Shown here: piece by piece, positions 19,795 through 29,850 of the stretch
Position numbering within the stretch: the stretch's first letter is position 1
How the letters are laid out: each line of letters opens with the position of its first letter
NCBI GenBank assembly: GCA_001648575.1
Contig: LQXN01000067.1
Location: 186,001-250,000, forward strand
DNA: 64,000 nt
DNA from: Sutcliffiella horikoshii DSM 8719
GTDB taxonomy: Bacteria; Bacillota; Bacilli; Bacillales; Bacillaceae_I
Direction of reading: 5' to 3'
The notes under the pieces: generated by a model
Told to the model about the DNA's origin: nothing
Seen by the model: only the letters and a program-made list of their open reading frames with translations
Database searches by the model: none
Position numbers and translations under genes: made by a program

Positions 19795-21828
19795 CTATTT
19801 GATCAGAGCGTTGCAATCGATAATAAGTGCCACTTGGCCGTCTCCAAGGATAGTGGCCCCGCTCATTGCGAAAGCGGAGTTCAGATAATGCCCAAGCGAC
19901 TTAAGTACCACTTCCTGTTGCCCGATAAATGAATCAACTACTAATGCTGCCACCTTATCTCCCTTTTTAACTAGTACAATTGAATATAGCTCTGGTGCGA
20001 TTTCGTTTTCTTTTTCCACTTTGAACACTTCATCCAAAAAGATTACAGGTACAATCTTTCCTCTGAAATCGATTACTTTCTGATTATGTGCCGTAAGGAT
20101 TTCTTCCTTTTTGATAATTGCCGTTTCAATGATAGAAGATAATGGAATGGCATATTTCTCACTTTCAATTTCCGTCAATAAAACAGATATGATGGAAAGG
20201 GTTAATGGCAGTTGGATTGAAAAGGTCGTTCCTGCTCCTTCTTCAGAATCGATCGTAATTTTTCCTCCGAGGGATTCAATCGTGTTTTTCACTACGTCAA
20301 GACCGACTCCACGACCGGAAATGTCGGAAATGACCTCTGCAGTTGAAAACCCTGAGGACATAATTAACTGGTATACTTCCTGGTCACTTAGCCGTTCTGC
20401 ATCCTGAGGAGTAATGACTCCTTTACTTATTGCTTTATTGAGCACTTTCACCCTGGAAATTCCAGCCCCATTATCCATGATTTCAATAAAAACATGGTTT
20501 CCGCTATGATATGCCTTGAGAGTGATTTTTCCATCCTCAGTTTTACCATTGGCATCACGGACTCCCGGTGTTTCAATACCATGGTCTATCGCGTTCCGTA
20601 ATAGGTGCACGAGTGGATCACCAATTTCATCCATTACTGTTCTGTCTAACTCTGTTTCTGCCCCTATGATTTCTATTTCTACTTTCTTGCCAAGGTCTCT
20701 GGCTAATTGCCTTACCATTCTTGGGAACCTATTAAATACTGTGTCAATAGGAACCATCCTCATATTCAGGATGATATTTTGTAAATCATTAGAAATCCTC
20801 GACATTCTTTCTACTGTTTCAATCAATTCGCTTTCGTTAAGCTCCTTGGATATTTGTTCAAGCCTTCCTCTGTCAATAACGAGTTCTTCAAAAAGATTCA
20901 TTAAGCCATCTAAGCGATCGATACTTACTCTGATAGTTTTATTGGATATCGCACTTCCTTTGGATGGGACAGCTTTTTCTTCAGGCTTTTTGATCTGTGC
21001 TGTTGCCGTTGCAGCTTCCTTTTGGGCTGACAATGCTTCTTGAACTGCAGTTTCCTTTTCGTTTTCCAATTCGGATGAATTGAACGCTTTTGTATCCAGC
21101 TTGATGATATTTACATGTTCAAGCTCAGAAACTTTCATGATTTTTGCTTCAATACTATTTGCATCTTCTTTTGAAACCATTGTGATCTGGAAACTGTTAT
21201 CAAATTTCTCTTCTTCTAGCATATCTACTGAAGGGTTGCTTTTGATTACTTCTCCAATCCCTTCCACCACTTCAAAGACCATAAATACTCTGGCAGCCTT
21301 TAATAGGCAATCCTGTCTAAGGGTAATGGTGACCTCATATGGAAAGTATCCTTGTTCTTCAGATTGCTGCATGATGGTAAGTTCATACGAATCGTAGGAT
21401 TGCTCGGCACCCTCCTTGTCCACTATGGATTCAGGGGCTGAATAATCTTCCCCTTTCTCGATTTTCACAAGTAGTTCTACCACATCTTTCACATCTTTCT
21501 TTCCGTCTCCCCCTTCAGATATGGATATCACCATTTCTTCAAGGTACTCAACAGAACGGAAAATCACATCCAAAAGATTTGCTGTGACATTCAATTTTCC
21601 ATTGCGGATAAGGTCAAGCACATTCTCCATTTGATGCGTTAAACTGGCAAGGTCTTCATACCCCATGGTGGCTGACATCCCCTTAAGGGTATGTGCGGAT
21701 CGGAAGATTTCACTGACAATTTCTAAGTTTTCCGGGTGTTTCTCCAATTCCAATAAATGAGTATTAATCGTTTGCAAATGTTCTTTGCTTTCTTCTAGAA
21801 ATATATCTAAATATTGGTTTAAGTCCAT
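19795..21828 (-). CDS. cheA: Chemotaxis histidine kinase CheA
   Basis: A kinase of 677 residues. The HPt domain carries the phosphoacceptor His46 in FRSAHTLKGMS. A CheY-binding P2 region and an acidic/alanine-rich linker follow, then P3 dimerisation (KTIRVSIDRLDGLMNLFEELV). P4 is the ATPase with HLLRNAIDHGIE (N box), MDNGAGI (G1) and GRGVGLDVVK (G2), and P5 is a CheW-like regulatory domain. I start at ATG 21828, after GGGGTG. It phosphorylates CheY and CheB encoded in the same operon. Confidence 0.96.
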   Translation of the reverse strand: MDLNQYLDIFLEESKEHLQTINTHLLELEKHPENLEIVSEIFRSAHTLKGMSATMGYEDLASLTHQMENVLDLIRNGKLNVTANLLDVIFRSVEYLEEMVISISEGGDGKKDVKDVVELLVKIEKGEDYSAPESIVDKEGAEQSYDSYELTIMQQSEEQGYFPYEVTITLRQDCLLKAARVFMVFEVVEGIGEVIKSNPSVDMLEEEKFDNSFQITMVSKEDANSIEAKIMKVSELEHVNIIKLDTKAFNSSELENEKETAVQEALSAQKEAATATAQIKKPEEKAVPSKGSAISNKTIRVSIDRLDGLMNLFEELVIDRGRLEQISKELNESELIETVERMSRISNDLQNIILNMRMVPIDTVFNRFPRMVRQLARDLGKKVEIEIIGAETELDRTVMDEIGDPLVHLLRNAIDHGIETPGVRDANGKTEDGKITLKAYHSGNHVFIEIMDNGAGISRVKVLNKAISKGVITPQDAERLSDQEVYQLIMSSGFSTAEVISDISGRGVGLDVVKNTIESLGGKITIDSEEGAGTTFSIQLPLTLSIISVLLTEIESEKYAIPLSSIIETAIIKKEEILTAHNQKVIDFRGKIVPVIFLDEVFKVEKENEIAPELYSIVLVKKGDKVAALVVDSFIGQQEVVLKSLGHYLNSAFAMSGATILGDGQVALIIDCNALIK

Positions 21829-21839
21829 TTCTTGCACCC

Positions 21840-22913
21840 CTAAGAATATAAGTATTGGTAGATCCTTTTCGCAACATTGTCCAAATGGAGGACTTCGTTT
21901 ACAAGCCCCGTCTGGATTGCCGCTTTCGGCATGCCGAACACTACAGATGAATCCTCTGATTCAGCTAGTGCAAGGGTACCTTCCGCATCCTGTTCCTTCA
22001 TTTGTTTAAGCCCGTTCGTACCGTCGTTGCCCATACCAGTGAGGATCACGGCAATTTTCCGTTGATTCTGTAATTTGCTCACAGAGGCAAATAATGCATC
22101 CACAGATGGGCGATGCCCTTTAAGAGAAGGAGATTGAAGGAGCTGTATAACCATGCTCCCTTTTTGCTTTATGACCTCCATATGGAAATCTCCAGGTGCA
22201 ATGTATGCAGTCCCTGCTTCCACCTTTTGATTATGTATGGCTTCCACGACATGTATGGCACTCATGGAGTCTAGCCTGCTTGCAAGCGATTTAGTAAAAT
22301 GCCGAGGCATATGCTGTACAATTAAAATTGGCGCTGGAAAATCAATTGGCAGCCTGGTCAATATGGATTGTAAAGCTCTTGGCCCACCGGTTGATGTCCC
22401 GATGCAAACCAATGTATTGTCAGGTTTTTTAAATGAGTCTAGTTTTCTATACTCTTCATTACTGGATAATGCTGTCTTATCTTTTTTTCTCTCAGTTTTT
22501 AACACACTCACATTTGTCTTGGAAGCAAGTAGGATTTTTGAGGTCAGTTCCTCTTTGACTTTGTGAATATCCAAGGAAATGGAACCGGATGGTTTAGCCA
22601 CGAAATCCACTGCGCCTTTTTCCATGGCGATGATTGTGTTTAACGACCCTTCTGAAGTGGTGCTAGAGAGCATGATGGTCGGGACAGGATGTGATTGCAT
22701 AATTCTTTCCAATGCCTGTAATCCGTTCATTTGAGGCATCTCAACATCCAAAGTGACAACATCCGGAGAATGCTCATGAATTTTCTCTAATGCATCCAAC
22801 CCATTTTTTGCCGTTGCCACCACTTCAATAAGCGGATGCTTTTCCAGTAAATCTGATAACAACTTCCTCATAAAGATAGAATCATCTGTTATAAGAACTT
22901 TCACTTTTTTCAA
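21840..22913 (-). CDS. cheB: Chemoreceptor methylesterase/glutaminase CheB
   Basis: A 357-residue response regulator with an enzyme output. The receiver domain (1-120) has the DD pair in ITDDSIFMRK and the acceptor Asp in VTLDVEMPQMNG. The methylesterase domain (about 165-355) shows the Ser site GTSTGGPRAL, the His site QHMPRHFT and the Asp site LTGMGNDGTNG. It removes methyl groups from receptors during adaptation. Confidence 0.96.
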   Translation of the reverse strand: MKKVKVLITDDSIFMRKLLSDLLEKHPLIEVVATAKNGLDALEKIHEHSPDVVTLDVEMPQMNGLQALERIMQSHPVPTIMLSSTTSEGSLNTIIAMEKGAVDFVAKPSGSISLDIHKVKEELTSKILLASKTNVSVLKTERKKDKTALSSNEEYRKLDSFKKPDNTLVCIGTSTGGPRALQSILTRLPIDFPAPILIVQHMPRHFTKSLASRLDSMSAIHVVEAIHNQKVEAGTAYIAPGDFHMEVIKQKGSMVIQLLQSPSLKGHRPSVDALFASVSKLQNQRKIAVILTGMGNDGTNGLKQMKEQDAEGTLALAESEDSSVVFGMPKAAIQTGLVNEVLHLDNVAKRIYQYLYS

Positions 22914-22943
22914 GTTAATCTCTTCCTCTCCCCTGAAGCTACG

Positions 22944-23819
22944 CTACCGGAATAACTCCCGCAGCTTGGTCATAAATGTGTATGTGTTCTTAGTGACAGA
23001 AGAGTTTCTTTCTATTAAATAACTTCCAGTCAATTCTTTGATTGCCCGACTTGCTTGGCAGGATGGATATTTTATTGTAAAGGGCGTCTGCTCCATGACT
23101 GCCTTGGATACATATTTATCGTCCGGCAAAGAACCCAGATGGGAGAGGCCCTTCTTCAGGAATTGTTGTGTGACCGATTGTAGCCTGACAGCGGTATTTT
23201 TTGCATGCTTTGCATTAATGGCACGATTGATTATCAATTGAAATGGGATACTTTGATCATGATTATGGATAAATTTCAGGGCAGAATAAGCATCAGTCAT
23301 CGCAGTTGGCTCACAAGTCGTAACTAGAAAAACTTCATTGCAGGAAAGGACCAATTGCAGACTTTCCGTTGTGATGCCAGCACCCATATCAAGAAGGATA
23401 TAGTCATATTGATAAGAGAGTGCTTGGAGTTGGGTCAGAAAGTGACTGCGCTTTTGTTCATCGAATTGAAAAATATCCCTCAGTCCTGAACCTCCTGCAA
23501 TATAAGAAATTCCCTCTGGTCCTCTTTGAATGATCTGTTCCATGGAAATGTCTGATTCAAACAGGTGAATGATATTGTATCTTTGGGTGTTGCCCAAAAG
23601 AATATCAATATTGGCCATGCCGATATCCATATCAAACAATAATACTTTGTATCCTCTTTTTTGAAGATTCAATGAAAAATTAAGGGAGAAATTCGATTTC
23701 CCCACCCCTCCTTTTCCACTGACGACCGCAATTGCCCTTGCTTCTTTTTTAAAAGTGGATGGAGGTTTATATTTCGATTGAATTACTTGTTCTCTTAGCA
23801 TTTTTGCTTGATCATTCAT
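22944..23819 (-). CDS. flhG: MinD-like ATPase FlhG (YlxH), flagellar number regulator
   Basis: A 291-residue ParA/MinD ATPase. Its N-terminus has the DQAKMLR version of the DQAxxLR motif, known to stimulate the FlhF GTPase. The deviant Walker A SGKGGVGKSN follows at about 34-43, with FDMDIGMANIDILLG and DMGAGI later. Basic and aromatic residues at the C-terminus fit a membrane-targeting helix. It overlaps flhF by 4 bases. It controls the pattern of flagella with FlhF and FliY/FliM. Confidence 0.95.
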   Translation of the reverse strand: MNDQAKMLREQVIQSKYKPPSTFKKEARAIAVVSGKGGVGKSNFSLNFSLNLQKRGYKVLLFDMDIGMANIDILLGNTQRYNIIHLFESDISMEQIIQRGPEGISYIAGGSGLRDIFQFDEQKRSHFLTQLQALSYQYDYILLDMGAGITTESLQLVLSCNEVFLVTTCEPTAMTDAYSALKFIHNHDQSIPFQLIINRAINAKHAKNTAVRLQSVTQQFLKKGLSHLGSLPDDKYVSKAVMEQTPFTIKYPSCQASRAIKELTGSYLIERNSSVTKNTYTFMTKLRELFR

Positions 23820-24961
23820 TTTTGCAATTCCTCAGTCAGAGACTTCGCCAGAAGCTCCCGTGTGAATGGAATGAGGTCCTCAGGGACGTTTTGTCCATCT
23901 GTTACAAACGCAGTCCCCTTTTTGTATAATTTTGAGAGGCCGTACATGGCACTGCTACTAGTCGTTTCATCCTTTTTGGTAAAAACGAATTGATGGATTC
24001 CCACACTCCAGAACTGATCGGTGATTTTCTTCATGTCCTCGAATTTGGAAGTAAGGGCCAATACAAGATATGTTGTCATTTCCGCCTGGAAATCCAACAC
24101 AGCTCTTAATTCATTTACAAATTCCCCATTCAGGAAATTGCGACCTGCTGTGTCAATAAACACGACATCCAGGTGGGCGAGATTTGTTTTGGCCACCTTA
24201 AAATCTTCAGCAGAGTAACATACTTCTACAGGGGCTTCTAAAATATTTGCATATATTTTCAGTTGCTCGATTGCCGCGATTCTGTAAGTATCCGTTGTAA
24301 TGAAGCCGATTTTTTTGCCATGCTTTAGAGTGGCATTTGCTGCAAGCTTGGCTAGTGTCGTTGTTTTTCCAACTCCTGTAGGACCGACCACACAAACAAA
24401 TTTCTTTTTATAGGGATTTTCCTCAAATGGAACTTCTTCTAAAGAAAGAAATACTTTTTGTTCAACTAGATTGAGCAATGCCATTTCATCCAAAGTCTTA
24501 TTTTTTTGCCAGTCATGGTAGAGGCTTTCCATGATGTCTTCGACAAAGGCTTCCCCAACATCGGTTTTTGATAACTTTTCTTCTATTTCATGAAAAAAGT
24601 CGGGAAGTGAAGGATCTAGATTATTTTTCTTTGTTATGCTTTTCATCATTTTTTTCATATCTAAAATACTCTCAAGCAATCGATCCTGTTCCAGATTCGG
24701 ACTGGTTTTTTGAACGCCGACAGGATCAATCTGTTTCATAGTGGCGATTGTTGATTCGTTGTTTTTTTTCGTTTTCAATGGTTGTGGCGGCTCTTCATCG
24801 ACAGCTGCAATTACTTCCACACTTTTTTTCGATATAAGACCGAAAAATTTGTATTTTTTCACCGCCTTGGAATTGAGGATGACCGCTTGATCCCCAAGCT
24901 CTAAACGGACAAGCTGCATTGCTTCCTGCATATTTTCCGCCTTATATTTTTTCACTTTCAT
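23816..24961 (-). CDS. flhF: SRP-family GTPase FlhF
   Basis: A 381-residue GTPase with a variable basic N-terminal B domain (1-110), an N domain and a G domain. The P-loop is [16 protein letters not shown], then TTDTYRIAAIEQLK, FIDTAGR and the TKKDET specificity motif. It is the third SRP GTPase besides Ffh and FtsY and marks the site of flagellar assembly. It overlaps both flhA and flhG by 4 bases. Confidence 0.96.
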   Translation of the reverse strand: MKVKKYKAENMQEAMQLVRLELGDQAVILNSKAVKKYKFFGLISKKSVEVIAAVDEEPPQPLKTKKNNESTIATMKQIDPVGVQKTSPNLEQDRLLESILDMKKMMKSITKKNNLDPSLPDFFHEIEEKLSKTDVGEAFVEDIMESLYHDWQKNKTLDEMALLNLVEQKVFLSLEEVPFEENPYKKKFVCVVGPTGVGKTTTLAKLAANATLKHGKKIGFITTDTYRIAAIEQLKIYANILEAPVEVCYSAEDFKVAKTNLAHLDVVFIDTAGRNFLNGEFVNELRAVLDFQAEMTTYLVLALTSKFEDMKKITDQFWSVGIHQFVFTKKDETTSSSAMYGLSKLYKKGTAFVTDGQNVPEDLIPFTRELLAKSLTEELQK

Positions 24962-27000
24962 CCTTCCACATTCACCACCCCTATGCTTTGTACTTCTATA
25001 CTTGCTTCCAGCTCATTGTAAGAAAGAACAGGGAGTTGCGGTATATACCTCTCCAGCAACTGCTTCACGTACATCCTTACCGCTGGGGAGCATAGAAGGA
25101 TCGGTGTTTGTTCATAAACTGCGAACTGTTCCATCTGTTCCCCAACTTTTTGGACAATTTCCATGGATGCATTGGGATCCAGGGAAAGAAAATTACCATG
25201 TTCGGTTTGTTGAATATTATCTGCGATAAGCTTTTCCACTCTTCCTGATAGCGTAACCACCTTAAAGGATTCGCTACCTACCACATATTGATTGGTTATC
25301 TGTTTGCTCAAAGCCTGCCTCACGTACTCTGTCAACAGATCAGTGTCGGCTGACATTTTCCCATAGTCTGCCAGTGTTTCGAAGATGATGGGAAGATTAC
25401 GTATGGATACATTTTCCTTCAGCAGTTTAGCAAGCACTTTCTGGACATCCCCTATGGATAATGGAGATGGTGTAACCTCCTCCACAAGGATTGGCGTGCT
25501 TTCTTTCAGATGATCTACCAACTGTTTGGTTTCCTGCCTTCCAAGCAGTTCATAAGCATGTTGCTTCATTTTCTCCGTTATATGGGTGGAAACGACAGAT
25601 GGCGGATCTACCACCGTATAGCCATACATCTCCGCTTCGTCCTTCATATCATCACTTATCCACTTTGCAGGCAATCCAAAGGAAGGTTCTACTGTATCGA
25701 TCCCTTCAATACTATCTTCCTCCATCCCAGGACTCATCGCCAAGTAATGATCGAGCAACAATTCTCCTTTTGCTACCTCATTGCCTTTGATTTTCAAACG
25801 GTATTCATTAGGCTGAAGCTGGATGTTATCCCGGATACGGACGACCGGGATAACCAAACCAAGTTCTAGGGCAAGTTGGCGCCTTATCATGACAATCCTA
25901 TCTAGCAAGTCCCCTCCTTGCTTGGAGTCGGCCAAAGGTATCAATCCGTAGCCAAATTCGAATTCAATCGGATCTACAGATAATAAGTTGACAACACTGT
26001 CTGGACTGCGGAGTTCGTCGGTAACCACTTCTTCTTCCGTCTCCTCCTCGATAAAAACATCCTTTTTTTGTTTTTTACCTATCAAATATCCGCCTACTAT
26101 GATGAGAGCGGCTACAGGTGCAGTGAGCAATGGACCGATAGGTGTGGCAATCCCCAATAGTAAAATGGTGATCCCGGCAACATACAGCATTTGCGGATAA
26201 GCGAATAACTGCTTTGTGATATCTCCGCCTAGGTTACCTTCCGAAGCTGCCCTTGTAACGACAATACCAGTTGCTGTTGCAATCAATAATGCTGGAATCT
26301 GGGAAACGATCCCGTCCCCTACAGTCAAAAGGGTGAATTTCTGAGCCGACTCACCAAAGCTCAACCCCATCTGCGCCATTCCGATTATGATACCGAAAAT
26401 GACATTGATGAACACAATGATAATACCCGCGATGGCATCCCCTTTCACAAATTTACTCGCCCCGTCCATCGCTCCATAGAAGTCTGCTTCCTTGGCGATT
26501 TTTTCTCGTCGTTCTTTTGCAATCTGTTCGGAAATCATTCCTGCGTTCAGGTCAGCATCGATACTCATCTGTTTCCCAGGCATGGCGTCCAAGGTGAAGC
26601 GGGCTGCAACTTCCGACACACGTTCCGCACCTTTGGTAATAACCACAAACTGAATAACTACCAAAATAATGAATACAACGAGCCCCACTACCACATTCCC
26701 GCCAACAACAAATGTTCCAAACGTTTCTACTACAGTACCCGCCGTACCTTCACTTAGGATGGATCTTGTCGTAGAAACGTTTAGACCTAATCGGTACAAT
26801 GTCAGTAATAAAAGTAAGGATGGAAAAATGGCGAATTGCAATGGCTCCTGTATATTCATGGTCGTCAATAGGACAATCAATGCAAGAGAGATATTGATAA
26901 TGATAAATATACTTAGCATCCAAGGATAAAAAGGAATAATAAGCATGGCAATAATTAGGATGACACTAAGTAATACGGATAAATCTCTGGCTGACAACAT
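24958..27000 (-). CDS. flhA: Flagellar type III export gate protein FlhA
   Basis: At 680 residues it has about eight N-terminal membrane helices (1-320), with the conserved cytoplasmic loop (TKGAERVSEVAARFTLDAMPGKQMSIDADLNAG, GDAIAGIIIVFIN). A large cytoplasmic domain that docks chaperone-substrate complexes follows. It forms the nonameric ring of the export gate with FlhB, FliP, FliQ and FliR. No truncation is seen. Confidence 0.97.
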   Translation of the reverse strand: MLSARDLSVLLSVILIIAMLIIPFYPWMLSIFIIINISLALIVLLTTMNIQEPLQFAIFPSLLLLLTLYRLGLNVSTTRSILSEGTAGTVVETFGTFVVGGNVVVGLVVFIILVVIQFVVITKGAERVSEVAARFTLDAMPGKQMSIDADLNAGMISEQIAKERREKIAKEADFYGAMDGASKFVKGDAIAGIIIVFINVIFGIIIGMAQMGLSFGESAQKFTLLTVGDGIVSQIPALLIATATGIVVTRAASEGNLGGDITKQLFAYPQMLYVAGITILLLGIATPIGPLLTAPVAALIIVGGYLIGKKQKKDVFIEEETEEEVVTDELRSPDSVVNLLSVDPIEFEFGYGLIPLADSKQGGDLLDRIVMIRRQLALELGLVIPVVRIRDNIQLQPNEYRLKIKGNEVAKGELLLDHYLAMSPGMEEDSIEGIDTVEPSFGLPAKWISDDMKDEAEMYGYTVVDPPSVVSTHITEKMKQHAYELLGRQETKQLVDHLKESTPILVEEVTPSPLSIGDVQKVLAKLLKENVSIRNLPIIFETLADYGKMSADTDLLTEYVRQALSKQITNQYVVGSESFKVVTLSGRVEKLIADNIQQTEHGNFLSLDPNASMEIVQKVGEQMEQFAVYEQTPILLCSPAVRMYVKQLLERYIPQLPVLSYNELEASIEVQSIGVVNVEG

Positions 27001-27030
27001 ATTCTGCTATCTCTCCTTTTCTTCCACCAA

Positions 27031-28119
27031 TCATTTCACTTGATTTTGTAACCGGTAAACATAAGCCAATATTTCTGCCACTGCCTGGAAAAACTCTTCA
27101 GGGATGGCGTCCCCAATTTCAGCTTGACTATAAAGTGCTCTGGCAAGCGGTTTATTTTCCACAGTAGCAACATGATGCTCATTTGCTTTTTCCTTTATTT
27201 TCTTAGCTACAAAATCCACCCCTTTTGCAAGTACAATCGGGGCATCCCCTTTTTCTGCTTCATACTTCAATGCAATGGCATAATGGGTGGGATTTGTGAT
27301 GATAACATCTGCATTTGGCACATCCTGCATCATCCGCTGCATCGCCATTTCCCGCTGCTTCTGCTTAATCTTGGATTTGATCAACGGGTCCCCTTCGGCT
27401 TTTTTATATTCATCTTTAACATCATGCTTAGACATCCTGATATTTTTTTCATAATCGTATTTCTGATACAAGTAATCAAAAATGGACAAAAACAGTAACG
27501 CACCACCTGCAAATAGACCCATGCGAACCGTTAAGGTCCCTAAGAACGAGAATGACTCATGCAAGTTTTTTTGCGAAAGAATCAGAACATCTTCCAGGCT
27601 TAGCCAAAGAATCGAAAATGTAATGACTCCGACAAACACAATCTTCAGCATCGATTTTACAAATTCCACAATGGCCCGAACAGAATAGATTCGTTTGAAT
27701 CCTTGGATAGGATCGAGTTTATTGAGTTTCATATGTATGGCTTCAGTTGAAAATAACGGTCCCACTTGCACATAATTAGATATTATTGCACCTATGATGG
27801 CAGCCAGCATAATTGGACCTATCACCCATATCAACTGCATAATCAGCTCTAAAAAAATCATATGGACCCTATCAATCGTCACTTCCTCCAATAAGTAAAT
27901 TTGGAAGGACTGAACAAACAGCGTCGTGATCTGACCTTTCATCCATGGTCCGAGAGCAAGCAGGCACAGGAATACCGCAATTAAAACAAAGGCAGTGTTA
28001 ACATCTGCGCTTTTCGCAACCTGCCCCTTTTTTCTTGTGTCCTGCCTTTTTTTCGGAGTGGCTTTTTCCGTCTTTTCACCGCTGAAATATTGTAAATCCA
28101 ATCTCAACCATCCGGTCAT
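27031..28119 (-). CDS. flhB: Flagellar export switch protein FlhB
   Basis: A 362-residue gate protein with four membrane helices and a cytoplasmic tail. The self-cleavage site NPTH is visible in DVIITNPTHYAIALKYE (about 270), and the post-cleavage tail continues to AEILAYVYRLQNQ. It changes export from rod/hook to filament substrates when FliK signals hook length. I start at ATG 28119, 8 bases after GGGGG; this start overlaps the fliR stop. Confidence 0.96.
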   Translation of the reverse strand: MTGWLRLDLQYFSGEKTEKATPKKRQDTRKKGQVAKSADVNTAFVLIAVFLCLLALGPWMKGQITTLFVQSFQIYLLEEVTIDRVHMIFLELIMQLIWVIGPIMLAAIIGAIISNYVQVGPLFSTEAIHMKLNKLDPIQGFKRIYSVRAIVEFVKSMLKIVFVGVITFSILWLSLEDVLILSQKNLHESFSFLGTLTVRMGLFAGGALLFLSIFDYLYQKYDYEKNIRMSKHDVKDEYKKAEGDPLIKSKIKQKQREMAMQRMMQDVPNADVIITNPTHYAIALKYEAEKGDAPIVLAKGVDFVAKKIKEKANEHHVATVENKPLARALYSQAEIGDAIPEEFFQAVAEILAYVYRLQNQVK

Positions 28120-28120
28120 A

Positions 28121-28897
28121 TCAGAAACCCCCAAGCAATTCCATTAAACCTCTCATAGTCCGCAGCATCAGTTCAAAGAGCTTATAAAATAACGTAAATA
28201 ATATAGTTAGAGAAAAAATGATCGTAATAAAACTTACGCCTATTTTTAAAGGAAGTCCCACAACAAAAACATTGAGCTGCGGGACTGTCCGGGCAACTAT
28301 GCCGAGTGCAACATCGACTAAGAAAAGTACACCTACTATCGGGATGGCCAATTGCAAGGCAATGATGAACATTCTATTGACTGTACTTAATACAAATTCG
28401 AACACCCCAGCATCCCCGAGTGGGATCCACGCCTGCGTCAAGGATATGAGTTCATAGCTGAAATATATCCCGTCAAGCATCAAGTGGTGGCCATTTACCG
28501 CCAATAGCAGCAACATCGCGAACATATAGAAGAATTGACCAATGATCGGACTCTGCACTCCAGTTTGCGGATCGATCACGTTGGCAATGGCAAAGCCCAT
28601 CTGGAAATCAATAAAACCGCCGGCTATCTGGATGGCAGCAAGCACCATATAAGCGACAAGACCGATCAGCAACCCTACCATAAGCTCCTTCAATACAAGA
28701 AGTATATAAGCACCATCGATTCCGATAACCGGGAGGTCCATTGATAAAGCCATGACTAGAGCAAAGAAAAAACCGAAACCGACTTTAAAAGTGGAAGGTA
28801 CATTCCGATATGAAAAGAGTGGAAGCGTCACAAAAAAAGCGGTTACTCTTGTCAGCACCAATAAAAATGCGGGAAAATAGTTTAACCAATCAAGCAT
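28121..28897 (-). CDS. fliR: Flagellar export gate protein FliR
   Basis: A membrane protein of 258 residues with about six hydrophobic helices. It has family blocks LTRVTAFFVTLPLFS at the N-terminus and DFQMGFAIANVIDPQTGVQSPIIGQF in the middle. It is part of the FliP5-FliQ4-FliR1 channel. It lies 4 bases after fliQ and overlaps flhB, keeping the usual fliP-fliQ-fliR-flhB-flhA order. Confidence 0.95.
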   Translation of the reverse strand: MLDWLNYFPAFLLVLTRVTAFFVTLPLFSYRNVPSTFKVGFGFFFALVMALSMDLPVIGIDGAYILLVLKELMVGLLIGLVAYMVLAAIQIAGGFIDFQMGFAIANVIDPQTGVQSPIIGQFFYMFAMLLLLAVNGHHLMLDGIYFSYELISLTQAWIPLGDAGVFEFVLSTVNRMFIIALQLAIPIVGVLFLVDVALGIVARTVPQLNVFVVGLPLKIGVSFITIIFSLTILFTLFYKLFELMLRTMRGLMELLGGF

Positions 28898-28901
28898 CAG
28901 C

Positions 28902-29171
28902 TTAACTCACAAATCGATGGATGTTATTGAATATTTCCAATGCGTAAGAAAGCATGTTAGACAACATCCATGGACCAAAAACGACTAGACCAACCAAAAC
29001 AGCCACTATTTTCGGGATAAAAGCCAGTGTCTGCTCTTGGATCTGGGTTGTCGCTTGAAAAATACTGACAATTAAGCCCACAACCAAAGCCAGTATCAAA
29101 AGAGGTGCACTGATTAGCAGTATTGTATATACTCCTCTTTCTGCCATTGATATTACAAATTCCGGGCTCAT
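28902..29171 (-). CDS. fliQ: Flagellar export gate protein FliQ
   Basis: A very small protein (89 residues) with two hydrophobic helices (about 14-37 and 53-75) joined by ATTQIQEQTLAFIPK, which is diagnostic of FliQ. It begins after GAGGTGTAAAC. It is a four-copy subunit of the export channel. Confidence 0.95.
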   Translation of the reverse strand: MSPEFVISMAERGVYTILLISAPLLILALVVGLIVSIFQATTQIQEQTLAFIPKIVAVLVGLVVFGPWMLSNMLSYALEIFNNIHRFVS

Positions 29172-29184
29172 GTTTACACCTCAT

Positions 29185-29850
29185 TCAAAATGTCTGCAAT
29201 AAAGATTTTACAATCAGATACCATCCATCCACCAATACAAATAGCAATATTTTAAATGGTAAGGATATCATGACTGGCGGAAGCATCATCATCCCCATAC
29301 TCATTAGCACACTTGCCACGACCATATCGATGACTAAAAAGGGAATAAAGATCATGAATCCTATTTGAAAGGCCGTCTTCAGTTCACTTATGGCAAATGC
29401 GGGCACCAGCACGGTCAACGGGATATCTTCTAAACTTTCTGGGCGATCCATCTGAGCATAATCAAGGAAGAGAGCGAGATCCTTTTGCCTTGTATGCTTG
29501 CTCATGAATTCCTTCAAGGGGATACTTGCCCGCTCATATGCCTCATCCAAATCAATTTCCTCGTTAAACAAGGGTTGAAGCGCCTGATCATTCACTTGTG
29601 CAAATGTCGGTGCCATGATAAAAAAAGTCAAAAATAATGCCAAACCGATCAGGACCTGGTTGGGAGGCATTGATTGAGTTGCCAGGGAAGTCCTGACAAA
29701 GGATAAAACAATGATGATACGGGTAAAGCTCGTCATCAAGATCAGGATGGCAGGCGCCAAAGAAAAAACAGTCAATAATAATAGAAGCTGTACAGAGGTA
29801 GAGACGGTGGAGGCTTCATTCCCACTAAATATGTCTATGAATTCCGTCAT
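29185..29850 (-). CDS. fliP: Flagellar export gate protein FliP
   Basis: A 221-residue core gate protein with conserved blocks [42 protein letters not shown] and [26 protein letters not shown]. It lacks a clear signal peptide, which is usual in Bacilli. Its start overlaps the fliO stop by 4 bases. Confidence 0.96.
   Translation of the reverse strand: MTEFIDIFSGNEASTVSTSVQLLLLLTVFSLAPAILILMTSFTRIIIVLSFVRTSLATQSMPPNQVLIGLALFLTFFIMAPTFAQVNDQALQPLFNEEIDLDEAYERASIPLKEFMSKHTRQKDLALFLDYAQMDRPESLEDIPLTVLVPAFAISELKTAFQIGFMIFIPFLVIDMVVASVLMSMGMMMLPPVMISLPFKILLFVLVDGWYLIVKSLLQTF

Noticed and set aside
19103-21397. Long plus-strand open frames opposite cheC, cheW and cheA
   Set aside because: They are antisense shadows of well-conserved genes and are Ser/Thr/Ile-rich, as expected from complementary codons; no ribosome binding sites.
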